A stretch of 64,000 nt of DNA, taken from positions 299,982,166 to 300,046,165 of the forward strand of contig CM077666.1 of assembly GCA_039707655.1 (NCBI GenBank). Direction: 5' to 3'. A model generated the notes under the pieces. That model saw only the letters and a program-made list of their open reading frames with translations. It ran no database searches and had not been told where the DNA came from. Origin of the DNA: Elymus sibiricus (Eukaryota; Streptophyta; Magnoliopsida; Poales; Poaceae). Position 1 is the stretch's first letter. Each line of letters begins with the position of its first letter. Below, one piece after another: positions 58,035 to 64,000 of the stretch. The translations under genes were made by a program, and so were the position numbers.

Positions 58035-58381
58035 GAATATACCCCACCTGTCATATGCAACGCCGGCCCACCTGTCATAAGCTGCCTCGGCCCCACAAGT
58101 CAGGATCTTACCGCGTCTGCATTGTGGGGAGAGAGTGGCCAGACCCCACCTGCCAGGGTATCAAGCGGCCCCACATGTCATAAGTTGCCTCGACCCAACA
58201 TGTCCGGATTCTATCGAGACAGCACTGTGGGGAGAGAGAGGGGCCCGACCCCACCTGCCAGGGTATCATGCGGCCCCACATGTCATAAGTTGCATCGACC
58301 CCACATGTCAGGATTCTACCGCGTTAGCACTGTGGTGAGAGAGAGTGGACCGACCCCACCTGTCAGGATATCACGCGACCC
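58035..58381 (+). repeat. 105-bp tandem repeat near the right end of the MULE
   Basis: About 3.3 units, period 105 bp (the marker ACCCCACCTGNCAGG recurs at 58143, 58248 and 58353). Units contain CGGCCCCACATGTCATAAG and GGGGAGAGAG. The solo LTR at 58382 is inserted in the last unit, whose remainder (GGCCCCACTAGTCAGG) lies at 59952. Confidence 0.9.
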
Positions 58382-59951
58382 TGCTACTTGTGAGCTGTGT
58401 TGGTAATTCCTTGAAGAGGAAGGAAGATGCAGTACAGTAGAGATAAGTATTTCCCTCAGTTATGAAACCAAGGTTATCAATCTAGTAGGAGAATCACGCA
58501 ACACCTCGTTAACAGTACCTGCACACAAAACAACAAATCCTTGCACCCAACGCAAACAAGGGATTGTCAATCCCTTGGCGGTTAATTGCAAGATTAAATT
58601 GTATGGTGATAGATAGATAGATTGAACTAAAATATAAAATAAAATAAATAAAGTAAAAGTGCAGCAAGGTATTTTTAGGATTTTCAATATATAATTAAGA
58701 TAGATCCGGGGGCCATAGTTTTCACTAGAGGCTTCTCTCATGAAAATAGCATACGGTGGGTAAACAAATTACTGTTGGGCAATTGATAGAAAAGCAAATA
58801 ATCATGACGATATCCAAGGCAATGATCATGTATATAGGCATCACGTCCGAGACAAGTAGACCGACTCCTGCATGCATCTACTACTATTACTCCACACATC
58901 GACCGCTATGCAGCATGCATCTAGTGAATTAAGTCCATAAAGAACGGAGTAATGCCTTAAGCAAGATGACATGATGTAGACAAAGTAAACTCACGCATGA
59001 ATAAGCCCCATCTTTTTACCCTTAATAGCAATGATACATACGTGTCATGTCCCTTTCTGTCACTGGGATTGAGCACCGCAAGATCAAACCCATTACAAAG
59101 CACCTCTCCCATTGCAAGATAAATCAATCTAGTTGGCCAAACCAAATCAATAGATCGGAGAGAAATACGAAGCTATAATAATCATGCATAAAAGAGTTCA
59201 GAGAAGACTCAAATAATATTCATGGATAATCTGATCATAAACTCACAATTCATCGGAGCCCAACAAACACACCGCAAAAAGTGATTACATCGGATAGAAC
59301 TCCAAGAACATCGAGGAGAACATTGTATTGAAGATCAAAAAGAGAGAAGAAGCCATCTAGCTACTAACTATGGACCCGAAGGTCTATGGTAAACTACTCA
59401 CGCATCATCGGAAGGGCAGCAAGGTTGATGTAGAGCCCCTCCGTGATTGATTCCCCCTCCGGTAGAGTGCCGGAAAAGGCCTCCAGATGGGATCTCTCGA
59501 GAACAGGAACTTGCGGCGGTGGAAAAAGTATTTCGTGGACTCCTCTATTGGTTTCCCGATTTTAGAGAATTTATAGTGGTGGAATTAGGTCAAAAGGGGC
59601 AGAGGTGGGCCCACGAGGCACCAGGGCGCGCCTGCCCCCCCCCCCCCCAGGCGCACCCTGGTGGCTCGTGTTCACCTCCTCTGGCTTCTGGCCTCCTCCC
59701 GAAGCTTCTAGTGTCTCTTATGTCCAGAAAAAAATCTCCAAAAAATTTCGTGGCATTTGGACTTCGTTTGGTACTGATATTCTGGAAAACCAAAAACAGG
59801 CAAAAAACAGCAACTGGCACTGGGCACTAAGTTAATAGGTTAGTCCCAAAAAATGATATATAATTGCTGTGAATGTATATACAAACATCCAAGATTAATA
59901 CTATAATAGCATGGAACAATTAAAAATTATAGATATGTTGGAGACGTATCA
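58382..59951 (-). mobile_element. Solo LTR inserted in the MULE, minus strand
   Basis: 1570 bp; read in reverse it starts TGATACGTCTCC and ends AAGTAGCA, like the LTR at 41186-42693. Flanks are GACCC (58377-58381) and GGCCC (59952-59956), a duplication with one mismatch. A GC-rich inverted repeat (59609-59675, with a 15-C run) lies on the promoter side of its TATA box. Confidence 0.9.
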
Positions 59952-59956
59952 GGCCC

Positions 59957-60121
59957 CACTAGTCAGGAGGTAATCGTCAAAGGCTATGACCGGATGGAAG
60001 TGCTCCGTTTGGGATTTTGTGAGCGGGTGGTTGAGGGGGGAGGGCAAAAGTGAGCAGCGTTAGTTGGGCGGGGCAAAACTGAGGAGAACTTAGCAACCAG
60101 GGGCACAAAAATAGAAATCCC
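59957..60121 (-). repeat. Right terminal inverted repeat of the MULE
   Basis: Reverse-complement partner of 50885-51047. It ends GAAATCCC at 60121 and is followed by the 9-bp duplication at 60122-60130. Confidence 0.9.
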
Positions 60122-60363
60122 TTTTATTTAACAGAGAAAATATACTCTCTAAAGGAGCAAATATACTCTCTAATGACCCGAGGCCATATACTCCACACAA
60201 GGGATCGGTTAGAGGTATTATAAGGGATCGGTTAGAGGTGCCAGATACTCCTATAAATTATAAGGGATCAGTTAGAGGCACTCTAATATTTAGAACACCA
60301 AATTAGTCTCTTGAGATTGTTTATATATTTTCATTCGATGTGTATTTGATGTTGTAGATCTTA

Positions 60364-61109
60364 GGGCATCTTCAACACCAACCTCAAACCATACACGGTA
60401 TCCGTCCACTGATCGATGGGACCAGTTCATGGACACTAATACAGGAACCGGTCATCCAAAGCTATCCTTGAAATGTCCACCCAGGACTGTCAATTTAAAA
60501 ATCCGGCAGATCACATAGCGCGTGCCGGATCACATAACACACAATCACAACTAAAAGGAGGCAAGTATGCATAATATTTTCGTGCCAAATAACAAAAGAA
60601 TATCAGTCAAGCAGTCCATTAAAAAAATGGATTTTCTGCCCTGCCGGACCGGCAATCTGAGCCTCTATGCTCACTTTGTCATCATCGTCGTCTCGACCGC
60701 CTCCTTCTCCTTCCTCTCCAACCGATCCTTTGTGTGCTTCAACATCTTAAGACGCATGACTTGCACGATCATCCTTTCATCATCATCCAAATCCTACATC
60801 TTCGAAGTCAACATCTTCGCGTCCTCCGGAGTGACTGCGATCTCAACCTTCTTCTCTTCGAGCATGGCCTTCTTCCCTTTGAGTTTGATCTTCTTCTTGG
60901 TCGCCGCCATTAACATGTTAAACCTCCTAGCCTTGGATTCCTCCTTGAGACTGAAATGCTTGACATATGCCTCCTCTTTCTTCGCCAAGATGTCCTCGAA
61001 CCTCTCCGCCATCTTGGCCGCTGCACCTTCTCTCTTCGCCCTTCTCGTCCCACTTATTTCCTCTGAACCCTCTTCTAACTTTCTTGGGTGGCTCTTTTGT
61101 TGGGTCGAT
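60364..61109 (-). pseudogene. PIF/Harbinger element end with ORF1 (Myb/NAM-associated type) fragment
   Basis: TTA (60361-60363) followed by GGGCATCTTCAACACC is a typical Harbinger end with its 3-bp duplication. On the minus strand, from the junction at 61109 to a stop at 60671-60673, a frame encodes TRRAKREGAAAKMAERFEDILAKK-type sequence, then coiled-coil Lys/Glu-rich sequence (KEESKARRFNMLMAATKKK, EEKKVEIAV, DDDERMIVQVM). It looks like the C-terminal half of the Harbinger ORF1 protein, which helps its transposase bind DNA. One nonsense codon (about 60794-60796). The N-terminal half and other end lie beyond Sirevirus C. Confidence 0.7.
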
Positions 61110-62424
61110 TGTGAAAGTGCTAGTTATCGACTAGAGGGGGGTGAATAGGCGATTTTTATGAAAGTCTTTGAAATAGGCAATGTCTTCGAAGGCGCGGAAG
61201 CAAAATAGTAACTAAACAGAGTAGTGCGGAAGATAAGCTACACTAGACATGCTAACAGTACAACACAATTGAAGTGAGAAGTGAAGATAGATAGCAAACT
61301 AGGTAGCAATGAACAGTAGTAATAGTTTATGTGAAGAAAAATATATGATCAGAGGGATCGTCTTCACGCAATGTCTTCAAGCAAATAGGAGCAAGCAAAT
61401 ACTTCACAATACAAAAGCAGTAAGTAAAGAAGTGAAGTGCTAGAACCTGTTGCTCGGACAAGACAAGTGATTTGTTTGACCAGTTCCAGCTGCTGTGACA
61501 GCTGTACGTCTGGTTGGGGAGGCATAAATTTAACTCTGAAAACCTGGTCTTCACCTTATTTCCCTTGAGCTAAGGTCATGTAGACCTCGCCCAATCACTT
61601 AGGTAACTCTTCAAGGTAGACTTCCAAACCTTCACAAACTTCGTTCACCAGCAATCCACAACGGCTCTTGGATGCTCAGAACATGACGCCTAACCGTCTG
61701 GAAGATCACCGTCTTCAAGTGTAGCAAGTCTTCGGTTCACTCAGAACAGAATGTCTTCAGTGATGCTAAATTACTTTGGGCTCTGGGTGTTTGGGTTTTT
61801 CCTCGCAGGAAATCTCTCTCAAAGGCTTCAGAGGTGGGTTTATCTCAAACGACAAAAGCCGTGCAATAACTCGGAGCAGCCGCCAACTTATGGTGGAGGG
61901 GGTGGCCATTTATAGCCAGGGGCAACCCGACATGATATGACCGATCTGACCCTGGGTCAGTGGCCAACCGACATGTGTCCTAACGGTCGGATTTCAAACA
62001 CACGCGGCAACATTGCTTGGACTACAAGCAATTCTGACTCATCCAACCTTGGAAGAGATTTTCTCTCATTGTCTTCACAAGGAATACATAGGCTTTTGAT
62101 TGAGCAAACACATAAACAACTGTCTTCGTATCACCTTGACCCCACTTAACAGTGCGGTGGTTCCTACGACTCAATAAATAGAAAATGAAACCTACAAAGC
62201 AGCTAAGTCTTCGCGTTCCATTGTCTTCATTCATTATCTTCAAAGGCAACCATTGGCTTCAATGTATTCAAACATTTTTAGGGGTCGTCTTCAACAGTTA
62301 AACCGAATCTCCACGGACTTCTATCTGTGTTATCATGCGTATCTCACGAACACATTAGTCCCTCAACCAGGTTTATCATCAATACTCCAAAACCAACAAA
62401 GGGGTGGCACTAGATGCACTTACA
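61110..62424 (-). repeat. 3' LTR of Sirevirus C
   Basis: 1315 bp. Read in reverse it starts TGTAAGTGCATCTAGTGCC, as in element A, and ends GCACTTTCACA. On the plus strand its end reads GACTAGAGGGGGGTGAAT. The TATA-like box (reverse of ATTTATAG) is at 61908-61915. The left boundary is set by the loss of the Harbinger ORF frame and could be off by a few bases. Confidence 0.88.
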
Positions 62425-62934
62425 ATCTCCCCCTTTTTGGTGATTGATGACAATCTGGTTGAAGTTTTCAACGGGAATAAAATATATGAAGGTAGAGACT
62501 TGGAGATTGTGATTTCAAGATATAGAGAGGACTCTCCCTGAAGATGTGCCTATGAGGTATTTGCTTTGAATGCAAATGCACATGGCAGGTTTTTATTGTG
62601 GATAACTCCCCCTATATCTTGGAATCCAACCATCGTGCATATAACATATAGTCTAAAGAAAATGATATGCACAATGAAAAATAGGCGTCTGCAGAATGAC
62701 TTCTTATGCTTAAGATCAATTTAAGGCAGCACGCAAAAGGAACCAAAGTAGAGAATGTGCAGACGTCCATCAGGACTTAAGTTTACAACCCAAACATCAA
62801 ATGAAAAGAATGGGAGTTGCAAACTTAACAAAATATAATAGCTCAGCCCAAATAGCCAGCTTGAAGACTATCAATACACATGCTTCTCCCCCTTTGTCAT
62901 CAGATGACCAAAAAGGTTTGAAGACATGGTATGT
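62425..62934 (-). other. Polypurine tract array of Sirevirus C
   Basis: On the minus strand CAAAAAGGGGGAGAT lies against the LTR (62425-62439). Further runs are at about 62535 (CAGGGAGAG), 62608 (TAGGGGGAGT) and 62885 (CAAAGGGGGAGAAG). The number and spacing match element A. Confidence 0.88.
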
Positions 62935-64000
62935 CTACACGTTCCCGGCCGGTGGTGATGAAGATGGTTGATCCGGGGCGACACTGGTGTTGGGCGGAGC
63001 AGCAGGGCCTGATGCTGAATCATGATGTTGTGACGGCATGGCTGGAGAAGTAGCATCATCTTCTTCGTCAATTAGACGAGTATGAAGGTACATAAGATGA
63101 ATAATCTGAGTCTTCAATGGATGGAGTAGCACGCAACTTCTCATTAGACGGAGGCTTGGTGCAAAACTTGAATGTCTTTCTTGAAGCCATCGGCCTCAAG
63201 ATCATCTTCAGAGCATAACAAAGTGAGGCTCTTCCAAGCATGGCGGCAAGCTTCATGGGACACAAAGGCATTTTTGGTAGACAGGCTGCGGATGCGATTG
63301 ATGTCACTGAGCACACTTTGCATTTGTCGCTTGGACCACTCATGATGCCTGTCTTGCTTTTGGTGAAGTGATACCAGCAGCTCCCTGTCAGTCATAGTGC
63401 GAGAACGCTTGGGCTGACGCCTTTGAGGAACGGTGCTAGTTGTGGCTTCAGTTGTAGTTGCACTTGCACGGGGTTGGTGAATGGTGCCAGCAATTTGAGC
63501 ACGATTGGCCTCAGACGGTATGTGGACAACCTCAAGATGAGCAGAATTGCTAGTTTCTGCAATAGGTTCTTTGCCTGCAGAGATGACTTCAGGTATGACT
63601 TCCACATCAGGCAAGAATATGTGGTGATTGTGACTTGATGGTTGGAAGCATATGGTGGAGCGATGCTTAATGAAGCGCATGATCCATGGTGCATAGACTT
63701 TGAGATCAAAAAGTTCCATAGCAGATGCAGCAAGCTGGCGAATGAAGAAGTCATGCATATTCCACTTGATGCAATTGATGATGTTATAGACCATTGTCTT
63801 CAAGGCTCCATCAAGTGTGCGGTCAGGTGAGCGCCCTTTAAGAGGCCAAAGAGTGTGCCAAAGAATATGATATATGGTTCTTGGCAAATATGCAAGGTCT
63901 TCAATGAGGAATTCCTTGGGGCAACCAGCTTCAGCAGGCATCGGCTTCATCATAGTGATCATCTCAGTCATGTTTTGTTCTGGCTTGTGAAAGATGCTTT
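62935..64000 (-). pseudogene. Second (3') ORF of Sirevirus C, C-terminal part
   Basis: The minus-strand frame from the window edge to about 63144 encodes FLIEDLAYLPRTIYHIL and MHDFFIRQLAA, equivalent to FLVKDLLFVPRTVYRIL and VHDFFMRTLAT of element A. MTDRELLVSLHQKQDRHHEW follows. After a frame change near 63150 the tail (DEEDDATSPAMPSQHHDS, ending PAGNV) stops at 62935. Element C shows the uninterrupted form of the site where B entered A. Function unknown; no membrane segment seen. Confidence 0.82.

Larger units (their letters stand above)
50885..60121 (+). mobile_element. Mutator-like element (MULE) with transposase remnant and two accessory genes
   Basis: The ends form long terminal inverted repeats (50885-51047 and 59957-60121) starting GGGATTTCTATTT. 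They are flanked by a perfect 9-bp duplication TTTTATTTA (50876-50884 and 60122-60130), the length expected for Mutator. It carries a mudrA-type transposase, a GRF zinc finger gene and a coiled-coil gene in the opposite direction. Tandem repeats and a solo LTR lie near its right end. Without the solo LTR and its duplication it is about 7.66 kb. The transposase has stops, so this copy depends on another source of enzyme. Confidence 0.93.
49449..60283. mobile_element. Probable PIF/Harbinger-like element carrying an AP2/ERF gene copy, split by a MULE
   Basis: The left end GAGCTTCTCTAAAAGATCCC (49449) and the reverse complement of the right end, GAGTGCCTCTAACTGATCCC (60283), are similar and resemble grass Harbinger MITE ends. 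The 3-bp flanks are GAA and TAA, not a perfect TWA duplication. Both arms contain repeats of GGGATCNGTTAGAGG and ATATACTCCTCTAAA. A broken AP2/ERF gene copy lies in the left arm. The MULE (50885-60121) is inserted in the right part. No Harbinger transposase is present, so it would be non-autonomous. Boundaries are tentative. Confidence 0.45.
61110..64000 (-). mobile_element. Sirevirus-type Copia retrotransposon C, minus strand, truncated by window
   Basis: Read in reverse: end of second ORF, polypurine array, then the 3' LTR ending at the Harbinger ORF1 fragment. The second ORF and the polypurine pattern are close to those of element A, but the LTR sequence differs in its middle. The pol part and 5' LTR lie right of the window. 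The target duplication cannot be checked. Confidence 0.9.

Overview
The window reads as intergenic DNA from a large grass genome, most likely a Triticeae species (wheat, Aegilops, barley or rye group). This rests on the element types and on how they are nested: Sirevirus-type Copia elements with GGGGGAGA polypurine arrays, Athila-type Gypsy elements with a tRNA-Asp-like primer site and LTRs starting TGATACGTC, chromovirus, MULE, PIF-Harbinger and LINE remains. I found no intact host gene, rRNA, tRNA or CRISPR array. Almost everything is transposable element, and most coding regions carry stops or frameshifts.

Layout. 1-20878 is Sirevirus A (5' end off the window), split by a complete but pol-deleted Sirevirus B (7655-18528, target duplication GAGCT). 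A sits inside the reverse transcriptase of a chromovirus whose 3' half runs 20879-39813. That chromovirus also carries an unidentified 0.9 kb insert (21334-22225) and, in its integrase, a minus-strand solo LTR (23689-38821, duplication ATCAT). The solo LTR is split by an Athila-like element (24453-38170, duplication CAAAG). This element is split in its gag by a 4.1 kb solo LTR of another family (26385-30516, duplication GTCTA). The nest is therefore four levels deep, with matching 5-bp duplications at the three inner insertions.

39814-49448 holds a LINE endonuclease/linker remnant split by a non-autonomous LTR element (41186-45437), an AT-rich unclassified stretch, and another solo LTR (47877-49272). 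49449-60283 is a probable Harbinger-like element carrying a broken AP2/ERF gene copy. It is interrupted by a 9.2 kb MULE (50885-60121) with long terminal inverted repeats and a perfect 9-bp duplication TTTTATTTA.

The MULE is the most interesting object. Besides a broken mudrA-type transposase it carries two spliced accessory genes in tail-to-tail orientation. One encodes a GRF-type zinc finger protein with a coiled coil and a C-terminal membrane segment. The other is an intact two-exon gene for a 155-residue coiled-coil protein that also ends in a membrane segment. A solo LTR (58382-59951, minus) lies in its 105-bp subterminal repeats. The window closes with a Harbinger ORF1 fragment (60364-61109) cut by a third, minus-strand Sirevirus C (61110-64000).

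In Sireviruses A and B a long leader with an ACGTG box, a GC-rich 5'UTR-like stretch and a splice-acceptor-like CAG lies just before the start codon of the second ORF. This suggests that the ORF has its own promoter or a spliced transcript. The Athila-like element shows a parallel: an LTR-promoter-like block lies inside the element ahead of its second ORF.
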